The notes: a model not told the origin generated them from the sequence alone. 64,000 nucleotides of DNA from Odontocerum albicorne (GCA_949825065.1 OX463848.1:24398986-24462985), one strand, 5' to 3'; positions 1 to 10,335 are shown, counted from the first letter of the stretch. Numbers and translations are program-made.

Positions 1-249
1 GCCTGCGATTTTCAAATGAGGTTTCGCGGAACTCTGGGGTCCTGTGTAATCAAATTAAGGTTCTTCGATAAGATAGAAAAAATTACCCATTTTTTAAAAT
101 AGGTAATCCACCCAAACTAGGATCATTTGTGCCATCAAATTAAAGTCATTATGAAATTATATGAGTCAACATAATAAAAACAATTTAAAAAATGACAATT
201 CTTGATAATTCAAATTTTCGACTGATTAAACTTAAAAAAATTAACTATC

Positions 250-840
250 GATCAACTCGTATAAGTGGAAAAGTTCCTCGAAGAATGAAGAAACGCAACA
301 TTTATTGGACGTGGTAAATGTATGTTTTTTAGTAAATCAAATCTGTCTCGCAAATGACAACCGATAAATACAAAGTCTATAGATTTACGAGTATCATCTA
401 TACCACACTCGCAGCCGAGATTCTTCACAATACCCATTCTGTAAATATGACTAGCCACCACGTAGTGGCCCGTCCGCAAACGACACGTGACGAACTTGTT
501 CATTCGTATTATATCAAATGATGGTTTCAAAGGGATAGATTGTTGGATTGATTTATACCTAGAGTCCTTATTTTCACCAATTATATCCCAAATCAACGCC
601 CATCGGTACCAATTACTCGTATTATGTTTAATTTGATTTAAAATATCAGTTACTCGCTGTGAAAAATCAGATAGAGGACAGCCAGTAGAACATGTTTTCT
701 TTGTCAATACATTCTTTACCAGTGATACAAATATGTGGAGGAATCCAAACTAGAGAAACATTTATACTTTTTGACATCAATTGGAATAACTTGGCTTTGA
801 TTGAGCGAATAATTTCTTTGTATGAGTTACTCAAACAATT
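250..840 (-). pseudogene. Decayed LINE: end of RNase H domain and C-terminal region
   Basis: Read on the minus strand. Near 740-800 the translation contains VSLVWIPPHICITGKECIDK, which matches the last RNase H block of LINE polyproteins (normally V.L.WVPSH.GI.GNE.AD). After a frame change, an open stretch at 252-707 holds FVTCRLRTGHYVVASHIYR followed by CECG and FVFIGC, the RLR-GH and cysteine region typical of RNase H-bearing LINEs such as the I group. The upstream reverse transcriptase is missing and the frame is broken, so this is a truncated fossil. An octamer TACTCGTA (read on this strand) lies inside the coding part at 386-393 and adds two codons in frame between the cysteine blocks. 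The exact clade is not resolved. Confidence 0.7.
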
Positions 841-889
841 ACCTAAAGTTCACTTCTAATCATTGATATATTAAATGAAAACAATATTT

Positions 890-1005
890 TAGTACGGACT
901 TTGATGTACGGAAGTCACACGTGGACTTGGAACCAAACTGAAATGAGCCGAATATTTGATGTAAACATACGTGCACTTAAAGACAAAAATATTGTATACG
1001 TTTAT
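890..1005 (+). pseudogene. LINE A reverse transcriptase fragment
   Basis: The plus strand reads LMYGSHTWTWNQTEMSRIFD and continues VNIRAL. This matches the block 'MYGSE.W.W.K...SRI.A.EMR.LR' after the RT palm in a LINE family that recurs at least ten times in this window. Nothing else of the element is recognisable on either side, so it is a short relic. The stretch 1010-1527 that follows shows no gene or repeat that I recognise. Confidence 0.6.
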
Positions 1006-1527
1006 ATTTGACGGTTGAAACAATATTTAGGACAACTCACTTTTACTGCACAGCTTGTGTACTAAACTGCCTTAATAATTGTAATCCAGAACCTGCATAT
1101 TATAGTACATCGATTGTATAATACCGCTTCTATTTACTTAAATACTAGGAAATGCCTATGATTGGTTACGCTTTGTGTTCGGATCGGTATTTAATATGAC
1201 TGGAAACCACCCTTGCCACAGTTATCATTTCAGTTAGAGTAAAACCTTATCATTTTTCCCTGACAGGCACGTACACTTTATATTAGGCGGCTGCATTTAT
1301 GTTATTTATGGGACATGAAAGAGAAAAAACATGTAGTTGTCTTCCTCCTGGAAAAATATAACTTATTATTTAAAGGTGACCTTGAATCTACAATATTTTT
1401 TTTGTATGTGCTACGCTAAAAATATTTAAGGACTTCCGTTATGTTCTAAAAAATATAAAAGGTTGCAGTAACTAAATTAAATTGAGAAACACTGCTCTAG
1501 GGGATATCATATATCTAGGTTTGCCAG

Positions 1528-1539
1528 GGTGACATGCGT
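1528..1539. repeat. Left target-site duplication of the Jockey LINE
   Basis: GGTGACATGCGT here is repeated exactly at 3668-3679. The two copies bracket the LINE insertion, and the LINE coding frame begins immediately inside this copy, as expected for a target-site duplication. Confidence 0.8.
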
Positions 1540-3667
1540 ACCTACAGCGCCATCGTAACGATCGCTGGAGCGAATTTATCGAATCACTCGAAGTCGAGGA
1601 ACACAAAAAGTGGAAGCTGACTCGTTCTCTCCGTAAAACCCCTCAACGACCCTCCCCTCTGCAGGGCCCAAACGGCACAGTTTTCTCGGCGCGAGATCGC
1701 GCCGAAATCTTTGCGGGCTCACTCGCCCTCACTTTTACCCCAAACTCAGACCTCGTCAACACGTCGCACTCCGCCTCAGTTGACGAAACGGTCCGACGAA
1801 TTATCGCCTCACGACCTCCCCCAACTTCGGACTTCTTCACCCCGAAAGAAGTCCATAAAATTATTCACGACCTCCATAATAAGAGAGCTCCCGGTCCAGA
1901 TTCAATAAATAATTTCACCTTAAAGAAACTCCCGAATAAAGCCGTCTGCGCCATTTCAGCAATCTTCAATGCCTGCTACAGGCATAGATTCTTCCCTACA
2001 GCTCTCAAATGCGCAGACGTTATAATGATTCCGAAACCGGGTAAAAAACTCACGATCCCCGAAAATCACCGCCCGATCAGCTTACTGCCTACCCTAGGTA
2101 AAGTGCTCGAACGACTTATCCTCGATCGCCTAACAAGCGAGATAACCTCGCTTAACATAATTCCAGATACGCAACACGGTTTTCAACCGCGACACTCGAC
2201 CTCTCATCAACTTCTTCGCGTCGTAGAACATATAGTGACTGGTTACAATAGTAAACAACAAACAACCCTCCTGTCGCTGGACGTGGCGAAGGCCTTCGAC
2301 ACGGTCTGGCACAACGGACTGCTCTTCAAACTGCACAAGGCCGGAATCTCTCTCCGCCTCGTGCAGATCATAGCTTCATTCTTAAGCGACCGTACCTTTT
2401 CCGTCAAGGTGAGCGGTATAAATTCCTCTCACCGCCCCATACAAGCGGGGGTTCCGCAAGGAGCCCTCCTCTCTCCCACTCTCTACAATATATACACCAG
2501 CGACATGCCCTCTCTCCAAAACAGCCGATCTATCACGGCTCAATACGCGGACGATACGGCTTTTCTCTCGAGTTCGAGACACTCTTGCGATTCCCACTCT
2601 CGCATTCAAGAATTCCTCCCAAATTTAGAACGCTGGTGTAGAAACTGGAAGGTAAAGATAAACCCTTCCAAGAGCGCAGCAGTCCGTTTTTCCAGAAGAC
2701 GTCTCGACTTCATCCGCCCACTCAAACTTTTCGGCCAGAGCGTTCCGTGGTGCGACGAGGTGAAATACCTCGGCGTCACTCTCGACGCGAAGCTGTCCTG
2801 GAAAAGGCACACCACCATCATAACCGGGAGGGCGTACGGCACTCTGAAAGCCCTAACACCACTCCTGGGCAGACACAGTAGGATGTCCCCACGTATCAAG
2901 TTAAACTTGTACAAGGCCATCATACGTCCTCAGATGACTTACGCCATCCCGGTGTGGGGCCACGCGGCCGTAACCCACATGCGCAAACTCCAGGTGTTGC
3001 AAAACAAAGCTACGCGCATCATTATGGATGCGCCCTACTTTGTCAGCAACAAACGGCTTCATGAAGATTTAGATCTCCCCACCATCCGAGAATACGCGAT
3101 CTCTCTGGCCGAGAGGTTCTACAGTTCTCTCCCGAGCCACCCGAACCCCCTAATCAGTTCACTGTCGGACTACGACGCGAACGCGAATATCATCCACCCA
3201 AGGCCGAAGCAGATTCTTCGCACAACCCCCCGACCACCTATTCGCAACGGTAGACGCCGAATTATGCCTAGAGCGCATACATAATACGTATTTTATTTTA
3301 GCCCCATATTTATCTGTGTAAAAAATATTTATCTTAAAAGTCACAGTGTTCACCCCCCACCCCCCATCTTCGTAATATATTATTATATCTATATTTATAT
3401 ATGTATACATCTCTATCCTTTCCATCTCTTTATTCATATTTATCAACACCTGTGACATACAAAAATATAAGTATATTAATATGTAACCTATATGTATTTA
3501 TTACCTTAATATATGTACCGAATTCTATCCTTTCCTCTCTTATAACATACTTTTTCACACCACCACCCAAATAACCTTCAAATTTCACAAGTCCGTTCCA
3601 TTTATTCGATGAAGGAGTAAGGTGTCCGTAAGTTGGACCGACACTCCGAGAAAAACCCCCAACTAGA
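1540..3667 (+). mobile_element. 5'-truncated Jockey-clade LINE, young copy
   Basis: A 2.1-kb block, clearly richer in G and C than its surroundings, bounded by the 12-bp direct repeats at 1528-1539 and 3668-3679. It carries the end of the endonuclease-to-RT linker, the full RT and a 3' UTR of about 380 bp. The 5' end falls inside ORF2, the usual result of incomplete target-primed reverse transcription. The 3' end (AAAAACCCCCAACTAGA just before the right duplication) has no poly(A) tail, which is odd for Jockey elements. The open frame, the perfect target duplication and the contrasting base composition all argue for recent insertion compared with the other LINEs here. Confidence 0.85.
1542..3284 (+). 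CDS. Reverse transcriptase of Jockey-type LINE (5' partial)
   Basis: One open frame of about 580 codons runs from the truncation point to TAA at 3282-3284. An internal ATG lies at 2025, but the frame is open upstream of it and carries conserved sequence (KRAPGPDSINN, then FPTALKCADVIMIPKPGK), so the true start is lost by truncation. RT blocks appear in order: RPISLLPTLGK, GFQPRHSTSHQL, SLDVAKAFDTVWH with the first catalytic aspartate, QAGVPQGALLSPTLYNIYT, and QYADDTAF with the catalytic YADD at about 2544-2555. They are followed by VKYLGVTLD, PVWG and the Jockey C-terminal FYSSLPSHPNPLI. No RNase H follows, consistent with the Jockey clade. The product would copy LINE RNA at a nicked target; without the endonuclease this copy is probably not autonomous. 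Confidence 0.9.
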   Translation, partial: LQRHRNDRWSEFIESLEVEEHKKWKLTRSLRKTPQRPSPLQGPNGTVFSARDRAEIFAGSLALTFTPNSDLVNTSHSASVDETVRRIIASRPPPTSDFFTPKEVHKIIHDLHNKRAPGPDSINNFTLKKLPNKAVCAISAIFNACYRHRFFPTALKCADVIMIPKPGKKLTIPENHRPISLLPTLGKVLERLILDRLTSEITSLNIIPDTQHGFQPRHSTSHQLLRVVEHIVTGYNSKQQTTLLSLDVAKAFDTVWHNGLLFKLHKAGISLRLVQIIASFLSDRTFSVKVSGINSSHRPIQAGVPQGALLSPTLYNIYTSDMPSLQNSRSITAQYADDTAFLSSSRHSCDSHSRIQEFLPNLERWCRNWKVKINPSKSAAVRFSRRRLDFIRPLKLFGQSVPWCDEVKYLGVTLDAKLSWKRHTTIITGRAYGTLKALTPLLGRHSRMSPRIKLNLYKAIIRPQMTYAIPVWGHAAVTHMRKLQVLQNKATRIIMDAPYFVSNKRLHEDLDLPTIREYAISLAERFYSSLPSHPNPLISSLSDYDANANIIHPRPKQILRTTPRPPIRNGRRRIMPRAHT

Positions 3668-3679
3668 GGTGACATGCGT
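3668..3679. repeat. Right target-site duplication of the Jockey LINE
   Basis: Exact copy of the 12-mer at 1528-1539. It marks the LINE 3' boundary and is followed by flanking AT-rich sequence. Confidence 0.8.
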
Positions 3680-3789
3680 TCATAAGCAGGATAAAGTTTA
3701 TATTTCAATGGAAATTTTTAAAAAACGAAGCATTTAGTTCGATTCTTTGAAAAATAAAATAACATGGTTGGGAGATTATAACTATTGGA

Positions 3790-3925
3790 GTAGGCACGCA
3801 ATACTTGCTTTGTAGAGGCACGTGTTGGTAACACAACCAGTAATAATAGCGTTGTTGACGAACTTTTAACCAGACCGGCCCCTTTTTTAGGCCCCATCCG
3901 AAACCTTCGGGTCTCCACCCAATGG
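3790..3925 (-). mobile_element. SINE B relic
   Basis: The stretch CACGTGTTGGT, then TTGACGAACTTTTAACCAGAC and CCCCTTTTTTAGG, matches the body of SINE B copies at 26595-26885 and 36380-36525, which read TCTTTAACTAGACTGGGCCCC. The tRNA-like head expected to the right is badly decayed. 3926-4180 holds nothing recognisable. Confidence 0.5.
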
Positions 3926-4184
3926 TGCCAATAAGGTCAAGGTCTCTCTTGTTTTTTGCTTTTAACGTTTAAATAGGCTTAAAAAGACGAACTGTTAAGC
4001 CAGCTAAGGAAATAAGATAGATTGTTGCCCACTCTAGTTAAATGTGTTCGGTCTATTTTACTAAGTTTTCCGTTTAAAGAAACGACTTAAAATTATATCA
4101 GATTCGTCATTCTTATTAATAATCAAATTATATCAGATTCGTTATTCTTATTACTAATAAATATCTTTGGGAGAATTTCCGTAT

Positions 4185-4385
4185 TTTATGACTTCGCTGG
4201 TAGGGCTTTTTTAAAGAATGGATGTGATCACGAAAGGTATAGGTATTCATATATCCTTGAATTCTAGGTGGAAAAAATACTCGTCTTATTCAAGGGGAGT
4301 AGCACAGTGCAGGGTTTGAACCGGCGACCTTCCGCATAGAAGTCTACCGCGTTACCGAGGGGCTATGCACATCAATTCGTGATTT
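4185..4385 (-). mobile_element. Repeat D copy with tRNA-like B box
   Basis: Contains GGGTTTGAACCGGCGACCTT, which on the minus strand gives a B-box-like GGTTCAAACCC, next to CAAGGGGAGTAGCACAGTGC. Related sequence occurs at 32395-32570 (GCTGTGCTACTCCCCTCGAA, opposite orientation) and 62670-62760 (ATTCGAGGGGTAGTACACCG). Its head looks tRNA-derived, so it is probably another SINE family. Boundaries are approximate. Confidence 0.5.
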
Positions 4386-4610
4386 TCTGGTATTCACTTG
4401 CAGATTTTACTTCATCTGAATTTATAAAATGGCAATCATTTACTGTCCTAAGATAAATTCAAAAGCACGAGCTTACCATTTACAAAATTGCCTATTTATT
4501 TAGTTGATAAGGCGGCTTTTGTTGAAAAATAATAAGCTAATAGCTAAATTGCTTGTCCGCTTCGAAAACAATTATCGCTCTTTTGTAGTAAAGGACCTTC
4601 TGTCTGCGTC

Positions 4611-4770
4611 GTGGTCGTCCTATTCTCACTTCGACGTGGCGACAGCTTTTTGAATTCTCTCCGTATAGTAAAAAAAACATTACAAAATATTCGAGTACAG
4701 ATCCCACGGGATAGTCTCATTTATTGTTTTATGTCAGTATGGATGGGTGATGGGGATGCCAATACATGTA
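4611..4770. other. Unassigned AT-rich spacer
   Basis: The interval 4386-4770 shows no RT, SINE or host-gene motif. An 84-codon open frame at 4611-4865 has no recognisable domain and runs into the LINE A tail, so it is treated as chance. Confidence 0.4.
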
Positions 4771-4771
4771 T

Positions 4772-5270
4772 ACGGGTATATAGCATTACACCGTTTCCCT
4801 GTTGGGGTAAGTCGAGAAAAAATAGTGCCAGACCCACATCATTCGCCTCCTCTATAATTCATTAATTTTCATACAACTCATATAATTTCTTTGACTTTGT
4901 ACATTTTATTCTTTCAAAATATCATTCACTTGATCCAACCATATTTTCTTTGGTCTTCCTCTTCCAGGTCCTCTACTCATATTTGCTCTGTATATTTATT
5001 TGGAAAGTCTTCCTTCATTGATTCATTCTACAATACATGCCCAAAACATATCAAAGTACTCTTTATCATCTTACTCAACACACTAGTCTTAAGTTCGCAT
5101 TCATTCTTAATTACTTCATTCGGTATTTTGTCGTACATTGTATCCTCATGTATTCTTCTCAGTACATGCATTTCTACAGCATTCATTCGGCTCCTTTAAG
5201 TAATTTTTCATATCCACGTTTCACTCCTATGCATCAAAGTTGATACTAAAATACTGTTGTGCACTATCGC
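4772..5270 (-). pseudogene. LINE A copy (RT C-terminal region and 3' end)
   Basis: Minus strand. Starting from the 3' end it carries CCCCAACAGGGAAACGGTGT, the family's 3' terminus, then the complement of a C-terminal region that reads, in other copies, 'LRWFGHVERMNEER.TKQIY.ANVSGR.GRGRPRK.W.DQV'. Towards 5250 the reading reaches the conserved block coding EMRVLRRIHE. Frameshifts and stops make it inactive. It ends directly beside SINE A at 5285. Confidence 0.75.
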
Positions 5271-5284
5271 CGTATATAAGTAAG

Positions 5285-5504
5285 GACTTTATGGTCTAGT
5301 TGGTGAGACGCCTGTCTCCCAACCCGGAGGTTGCGGGCTCTAATCCCGCTGGTACCTAGATTAAAAAAAAAGGATTCCAGCCTAGTTTTCACACACAATT
5401 TTGGCCTCTTTAAAATCTTTCTGGTTGGTTAGAAAAGATTGCCACATAGCAATAAGTCCACCAGGTTGTACTGTATATAACGAAAGTGTAATACAATACA
5501 ATAA
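5285..5504 (+). mobile_element. SINE A, near full length
   Basis: tRNA-like head with A-box-like GGTCTAGTTGGTGAGACGCC and B-box-like GGGCTCTAATCCC, a short A-rich linker, the body GGATTCCAGCCTAGTTTTCA, and the 3' part TTTCTGGTTGGTTAGAAAAG ending in CAATACAATA. This is one of the best preserved copies and serves as a reference for the family. An imperfect 33-bp direct repeat (5491-5523 and 5531-5563) spans its tail and the following DNA. Confidence 0.85.
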
Positions 5505-6220
5505 TCTTGATTGTGCTCCCCTGACAACCTACAATACAATACAATAGTCTTGTTTGTGCTCCCTTGAAGATGAGGTGAAAGCCTTGAAACCGGTAGGGCT
5601 ATACCGTTACAAAAAGTGGAATAAATAGTGTTTGATAAAACAAATTACAATGTCTTTAAACCTCCAAAACGTTAATGCCTTAACTATAAACAATATACCT
5701 ACAATACAATAAGTTTTAGCGCTACATTAGCTTTGTTTCCTATCGCTATACGCCGTTCAATATCTTTCGTAACTCTTCCGTCAGTTCTTTTTATTTAAAC
5801 AGTTAATCGGGTTTTATTTAAGTTAACATTTTTATTAAATACGGTTCTGGTATCGGTTCAAAATGCCTATCATCGTAGATAATTGAGATTTGCAATTAAA
5901 TTATACATTTCATCAGACTAAATCAAATAACTCTTTTTTTTGCGGTTTAACCCAAGCACTAGATGTTGACGTCTGATTCTCGGAACATATTTTCATCGCC
6001 TTGGGCTTATTGTAGCTGCGGTTCTTTCTGGATCTCAGACAGAAACTTGTTTTTCCATAATCATGTTGGACAAATCTGTCGTTCTTGGAGTGTCTTCATT
6101 TTTCACTAGAAGAAATCTGCAGAAGAGAAAGAAAAATGCTTTTATTGTTAATCGACTGTTTCAATATTATTATTATGGTTGAAAGATAAATAATGTTATA
6201 TTTTATATAAACCACTTTGC

Positions 6221-6365
6221 TTGTCTTTGTGTTGCTTCATGTTGTCGTCGTGTTGCTGCTTCTCTAGAGTCTCGGTTGTTTGTTGTGGTTGACGCCTTGT
6301 GTTGCTTCATGTCGTCGTGTTGCTGCTCCTCTAGAGTCTCACTTGCTTGTTGTGGTTGACGCTAT
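6221..6365. repeat. Two-copy tandem duplication, about 70 bp
   Basis: GTTGCTTCAT at 6231 recurs at 6301, and the following CTCTAGAGTCTC and GTTGTGGTTGACGC are also repeated. The second copy is 3 bp shorter because one GTC triplet is missing. No coding signal was seen in either copy. Confidence 0.8.
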
Positions 6366-6549
6366 CGTGTCTTCTTCTAAGCAACTGAACTTCTTTTTGC
6401 AGCCATAGTATCATTTTAATCTACAATAATAAATCTGTAATAATTTAATTAAAAAAAAATCACATATTTTCAGGTTATTTTTAACAAAATTATAACTTAA
6501 ATCCCTTCCCGCAAAGAAACTTGATATCTTCAATAATTTTAAATTAATC

Positions 6550-6795
6550 TGAATATTCAAGTATATTTTACTGACAAAACAACTATGAACAACCTAATTC
6601 ATTTGTTAACATAACAAAAGGATAAGTGAGTATTCAAGTCTATTTTACTGACATAAAACTATTAATAACCTTATTTATTTATTTATTAACAAAGCAAAAG
6701 TATAAAGTGAATTTCAAGTATATTTTATTGACATAAAACTATAAACAACCTTATTCATTTATTAACATAGCAAAAGTATAAAGTGAGTGAGAGTG
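6550..6795. repeat. Tandem array, about 78-bp unit, 3 copies
   Basis: TTCAAGTMTATTTTAYTGAC starts at 6556, 6633 and 6713, each followed by ATTTATTAACA and GCAAAAGTATAAAGTGA-like sequence. Spacings of 77 and 80 bp indicate small indels between units. Confidence 0.8.
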
Positions 6796-6986
6796 ATATA
6801 TGAATCTAATAATTGAGTGTAAATATTTTTCTTAATAAACACATTATTTGCTATTGATATTTTATGTCTTTTAATCATTTTAAGAAGTGACAGCTGTCAA
6901 GTAATACTTGAAAAATATTTTACTATGACATTGATTCAATGATAACTATTAAATCTTAAGCATGACAACACTTAATATTACACACA

Positions 6987-7004
6987 TACTCGTACTCGTA
7001 CGTA
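6987..7004. other. Two overlapping TACTCGTA octamers
   Basis: TACTCGTACTCGTACGTA: TACTCGTA at 6987-6994 and again at 6993-7000, sharing one TA, with a further CGTA after them. This is what two successive insertions of a TA-flanked CTCG would give. See findings for the window-wide octamer. Confidence 0.6.
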
Positions 7005-7109
7005 AGTATAACCGATTTTATATTGTATTGTTTGATTGTATTACATTTTCGTTATCGATTTTGTATTATTATAAACAAACTATTTTTTCGTTCGTTAGGA
7101 TACGTTTGA

Positions 7110-7312
7110 TATCAATTTGGCAAGACGCTTTTCTTTCAACTCGTTGGTTGCTGTTTTGATTACAATTGGTTTACAATATTTTTAAACAGGGTTCGAGTCT
7201 GGTCTTCACTTATGCAAGCCTTCTGTAACATACTTCTGGTTATTTGGAAGATATTGTTACATAGCAATAAACCCGCCAGGTTTTACAGTATACAACAAAA
7301 GTGTAATAGTTT
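7110..7312 (+). mobile_element. SINE A, diverged
   Basis: A decayed head (TTTGGCAAGACGCTTTTCTT) is followed by GGTCTTCACTTATGCAAGCC, CTTCTGGTTATTTGGAAGAT, ATAGCAATAAACCCGCCAGG and CAAAAGTGTAATAG, the SINE A body and 3' end in order. Confidence 0.65.
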
Positions 7313-7479
7313 CGAAGATTTGCAAAACTAAAGGGCATGCATATAAATGTGTGAATGTAACTGAATCGAAAGTTATATGTAAGAACATAATCAAGTAGAA
7401 ATTTCTTCATTTTCTGTGAAAATTTCTTCATTTTAAAATGGAAGTGATAAGATGGTCATGAAATGAAAGTTCGGTGAAT

Positions 7480-8060
7480 GAATTCTTAATGCGTACTTTT
7501 TAGTATCTGATTGAACTCGGGTGTTGAAATAAATGAAAATGAAATCAACATTCAACAAACCAGTACAAATCTTCGCGTATGCTGACGACATCAGAAATGT
7601 GCTCATCAAGATATTTAACGCTTTGGATTGATCGGTGAGAGATATTGTTATGAGAATTAATGGATGAAAAACAAAATATATTCCAAAACAGATCAATCTT
7701 ACGAGAAACATTACACACCTATAAAATAGAGAGAATACCATCTGTCTTTCAGGGAGTTAAATAATCTATTTACCTTGGATACAAGTATATAACACAAACG
7801 ACATTAGACATGCAATAAGAGAAGAATGAATAATAAATCCTATTTTGGCATTCAAACTCAGCTCAAGTCTCGATTTTTCTCAAGATTCTGGTATATAAGA
7901 CATTGATTGGACCCGTGATATGGGTCAGAGTGTTGGACAATTACAAGGATCTACGAAAGATCCCTGGATATCTTTGAAAGGATTCTGTGGAGGATATATG
8001 GACCAGTGCCACGTCCGACATAATCTATAATTGTATGAGTTCTTAGCACATTTTTTTCAA
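7480..8060 (+). pseudogene. LINE G reverse transcriptase relic
   Basis: Readable blocks in order across shifting frames: KPVQIFAYADD (catalytic YADD, near 7553-7590), GKTKYI, YLGYKYI (usual YLGS.I) and SLKGFCGGYMDQCHVRHNL (usual LRKI.GPV). This order is that of RTs with a long post-palm region of the 'AYADDI' type. Stops and frameshifts are frequent. It differs from both the Jockey copy and LINE A, so it represents a separate LINE lineage. Confidence 0.65.
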
Positions 8061-8094
8061 ATTCTAGTAGCACTTCCAAATTTAATTAACAAAA

Positions 8095-8290
8095 TAAGAA
8101 TAGGAACACTTCAGTAGGAACAAATGAAACATTCATTAAAGGCAACGAGAATACGAAATTATAGAGAAAATTACAAACAAAAAAAAATACTCAACACGAA
8201 ATAACTAATCTTTCAGTCAAAAATTAAGATGGAGGAAATGCCCGAGAAGAACCCTCTTAAACTCCATAACATCTATAATTTAAATATCCA
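8095..8290. repeat. Dispersed repeat K, copy 1
   Basis: GGCAACGAGAATACGAAATT and the later CAGTCAAAAATTAAGATGGA followed by GGAAATGCCCGAGAAG are shared with 34680-34870 and 55560-55765. No coding motif. The type (MITE, LINE UTR or SINE) cannot be decided from three diverged copies. Confidence 0.55.
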
Positions 8291-8424
8291 CACACCAGAA
8301 ATTAAAATACCCAATTATGGACGAGTTTGCACAAATATATTGTATTATAATACTCGTACTTAAAGTGTGAATGATTTTTTTCAAAATAATTGTAGACCAA
8401 AGAATAAAATCGAAACTAAAATAT

Positions 8425-8965
8425 TCATATACTATATTCTCTGGAAAATACTTGCGTATTTCTCGGATAGATGCCCAAAGGACAACATTTTAGGTAATAA
8501 ATTCATACCATACTTCCTGAATGTATATTATTATGAAAGATAATCATTTAGCGCATGTTTTGGTCATTATTTACTAAATATTAGTATTTTTATGCGTCAT
8601 TTTAAATATGGAATAAAACCAGTTGTTTTTTAAGGCTTAGTGCATTTTTAATAGCGCAAAGGAAAAATGTGACAAACAAAAAAAATATGTACAGTGTATG
8701 ACGATGATGCAGTAAGCAATCATGTGTGTTAAATGTGGTTTAAAAAATCTATAATTGTGACACTATACTCGAAGATGGTGATGTCGACCAAATAAATGTT
8801 ATGATCGATAATAATCAGTGTTCTATGACACTACAGTGCTGAGGTTTTGAAAATATTGAAAACCACCGTCCACTATAATTTGTTAGGTGTAGTTAATTTC
8901 AGGTTTGAATTTCACCTAAAAGTTTGAAATTAATTTCCGGATACCCCAATAAACCAGTGAAAGAA
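8425..8965 (+). pseudogene. Mariner-like transposase relic
   Basis: CTTGCGTATTTCTCGGATAG at the left resembles the terminal region of the mariner at 52105, and ATGTGGTTTAAAAAATCTAT further on gives MWFKKS, the start of the helix-turn-helix segment 'MWF.KF..GD..LE...SG'. TTGAAAACCACCGTCCACTA gives LKTTVH. Only the N-terminal DNA-binding part remains and it is broken by stops. Confidence 0.6.
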
Positions 8966-9464
8966 AATTCTTTTAGTTCTAGTTGAATACGTTGCTGTTT
9001 GTTGAAAGTGGACGTGTTGAAATCTCTTTCACGAGAATTCCAGGCGTGGCACATATTTCAGTTCTTTTATCTTTTTTGTTGTGCATATTTAAAATTGATG
9101 TTATTATGCAAAAATATTTTTTTCTAGTGTGTCACGAGACTCGAAAAAATTAGAGCGGTTATAAAATTACTGATCATGTGACCAATTTTGACTTTATTAT
9201 ATTTTAAGTGTTCAATTTCTTATTACTCATGAATAATCTATATTGCTGAATTTAATACCTCTTGCTCAGTATAATGAAAGTCTGTGTGATGAAGCGGTTA
9301 CATAATGACAAAATACCTCAAAAGTCATCACCATAAGATGTTTCTTGATAACCTCCATGCCCATTTTGGTAGCATGTTACAATTAATCTATTTTTCTGAC
9401 GCCATTTAATGACCAAAGAACAGTCAACATTTCTCTAACAGTGTTTATTCTATATTTCTCTTAA

Positions 9465-9650
9465 GTAAGTGTGTTATTGTCACAACTGCTTCTTTTGAGG
9501 TGTTTCTTTAATCAGCAATCCTTCCATTTTTTTAGATTTTCCTGGAAGACGACTGCTAATGGGTATAATATGCATTTCTACATATGGAGCTCTTGTGTTA
9601 TTTATCCTTTCTACATGGCCTCACCACTGTTTATAATAGTAACAAAATTA
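9465..9650 (-). pseudogene. LINE RT C-terminal fragment
   Basis: Minus-strand translation gives QWWGHVERINNTRAPYVEMH and then SSRLPGKSKK, matching the 'WFGHVERMDDTRAPK...GSRPRGRPKKRW' tail found after RT domains of a LINE group distinct from LINE A. About 55 codons remain. Confidence 0.6.
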
Positions 9651-9960
9651 CTATTTATACAGCACTGTATAGATAGCAAACTTTCCTCGAGGGTATTTTA
9701 ACTCGGGAATCGAACCCACCCTTATTGACAGATTAAAAATATTACAAAAAATAAAATAAGTTGAGTGCAAGGATAGAAAGGTGGTGACTGCTGTTATTGA
9801 ATTGGGCACTTCCCCGCAAATTTGGTTTGAAAAATCCAGAAAACTTCCTAAAGAGAGACAAATTACAATGAAACCTTAGTAGGTCTTCAGATATGTTTTA
9901 AAATAGTAACACATTCGGCTTTAGGTGGAGTGGAGTGTACACGTATTTAAATTTAATCAT
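9645..9960 (-). repeat. Repeat E, left arm of a fold-back pair
   Basis: Contains GCACTGTATAGATAGCAAAC, CTCGGGAATCGAACCCACCC, AGAAAGGTGGTGACTGC and TAGTAACACATTCGGCTTTA, the complement of repeat E copies at 13675 and 19285. Its mate lies in opposite orientation at 10445-10745. The GGAATCGAACCC stretch resembles a pol III B box. Confidence 0.7.
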
Positions 9961-10296
9961 ACATTTTGATAAGACTTCCCGAAATGGGTCGTATTCAAGA
10001 TCTTCCTAAATATGCACACGCCACCCATTTCTCTAGCCCTCAGAGGAAGATCATTCCACTCCACGATATCAGCAATGTCAAAATGGTTTCTACTCCATCT
10101 CACAATATATTTGTCACTAAAACACATATTTTAGGCATCCGAAAGAACAGCGGCTTTATTTCCTTCGCTTCTTATTTCTGTGTGAACTTCAAAAAAAATT
10201 ATATGTGAACTCAAATAGTGTGAATTTAAAAATCATCGAGAATACTTCTATGCTATCCACCTGCTTACACTCCAGAAGAGGACGTGAAAAAGTCCG

Positions 10297-10335
10297 CCAT
10301 ACAGATTGGTCCAAGATGCCGACCAATCTGTATGG
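10297..10335. repeat. 15-bp perfect hairpin
   Basis: CCATACAGATTGGTC (10297-10311) and its exact reverse complement (10321-10335) are separated by 9 bases. It lies near the middle of the fold-back pair of repeat E. Confidence 0.8.

Noticed and set aside
2130..2923. Minus-strand open frames of 68-105 codons opposite the RT gene
   Set aside because: They are shadows of the GC-rich RT coding frame on the other strand.
4275..4285. TACTCGTC in repeat D as an octamer insertion
   Set aside because: The paired copy at 62690 differs in length by only about 2 bp, which does not fit the 6-bp pattern.
5545..5640. A possible LINE or Penelope 3' tail (GAAGATGAGGTGAAAGCCTT, GAAACCGGTAGG)
   Set aside because: The wording resembles some retroelement tails, but no coding part or second copy in the window supports it.
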